DNA from: an uncultured Clostridia bacterium
GTDB lineage: Bacteria; Bacillota; Clostridia; TANB77; CAG-508
NCBI GenBank assembly: GCA_947629965.1
Contig: CANRFS010000028.1
Coordinates: 1 to 13,213 of the forward strand
Length of the DNA stretch: 13,213 bases
Direction of reading: 5' to 3'
Under the pieces are notes generated by a model. It was not told the origin of the DNA. It was given only the letters and a program-made list of their open reading frames with translations, and did no database searches. The position numbers were made by a program, and so were the translations under genes. Of this stretch, positions 13,112-13,213 are shown piece by piece (within the stretch, counting starts at the first letter, position 1; each line of letters opens with the position of its first letter).

Positions 13112-13213
13112 TATTTAATACAAAATTTATATATTTTTTTAGCACACTGAAAAATATACAGATAAAGAATCTTTAGATAACTTTTTCTAGATTACTCCGT
13201 TTTTCGTTTAACT

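Noticed and set aside
13112..13213. Possible 23S rRNA 3' end or spacer tRNA on the minus strand
   Set aside because: No conserved 23S end or cloverleaf could be found; the sequence is AT-rich with only weak inverted repeats.

Overview
This window looks like chromosomal DNA of a very AT-rich, low-GC Gram-positive bacterium of the Clostridia (Bacillota). The evidence is a CIRCE/HrcA heat-shock module in the order hemW-hrcA-grpE, a WhiA homologue, an LPxTG sortase-anchored surface protein, strong AGGAGG-type ribosome binding sites, U-tailed hairpin terminators and A+T-rich codon use. Every well-supported gene, including the RNA genes, lies on the minus strand, so transcription runs from right to left. 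No insertion sequence, CRISPR array or phage gene was seen.

Layout in transcription order. (1) 13213-12801: a short 5S rRNA and tRNA-Asn(GUU) unit with its own promoter and terminator; no 23S sequence precedes it inside the window. (2) 12701-11712: a three-part MmcQ/YjbR and MGMT-like fusion protein. (3) 11639-11547: tRNA-Ser(CGA). (4) 11458-8970: an ECF-type sigma factor translationally coupled to a membrane-anchored beta-propeller protein, probably a surface-sensing regulatory pair. (5) 8875-8726: a 49-residue basic protein with four cysteines, missed by ordinary ORF cutoffs, with its own promoter, a palindromic operator-like site and terminators. (6) About 8447-8171: a rod-shaped noncoding RNA, best read as 6S RNA, with its own promoter and U-rich termination region. 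(7) 8111-4547: one promoter-to-terminator operon of envelope proteins: LPxTG surface protein, signal-anchored extracellular protein, a candidate 28-residue membrane peptide, a four-helix membrane protein and a three-helix membrane protein. None has an assignable function. (8) 4501-1198: housekeeping genes prmC, a PemK/MazF-like gene, an unusually short whiA, and hemW. (9) 1198-1: a degenerate CIRCE operator and promoter, hrcA, and the first 31 codons of grpE, which runs off the left edge.

The parts least explained by known biology are the five-gene envelope operon, the shortened WhiA next to a PemK/MazF-fold gene, and the small Cys4 protein beside the 6S-like RNA. Start codons were corrected by ribosome binding sites for hrcA (TTG), hemW, the sigma factor and the four-helix membrane protein. 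All assignments come from reading the sequence and recalling family features; no database search was run.
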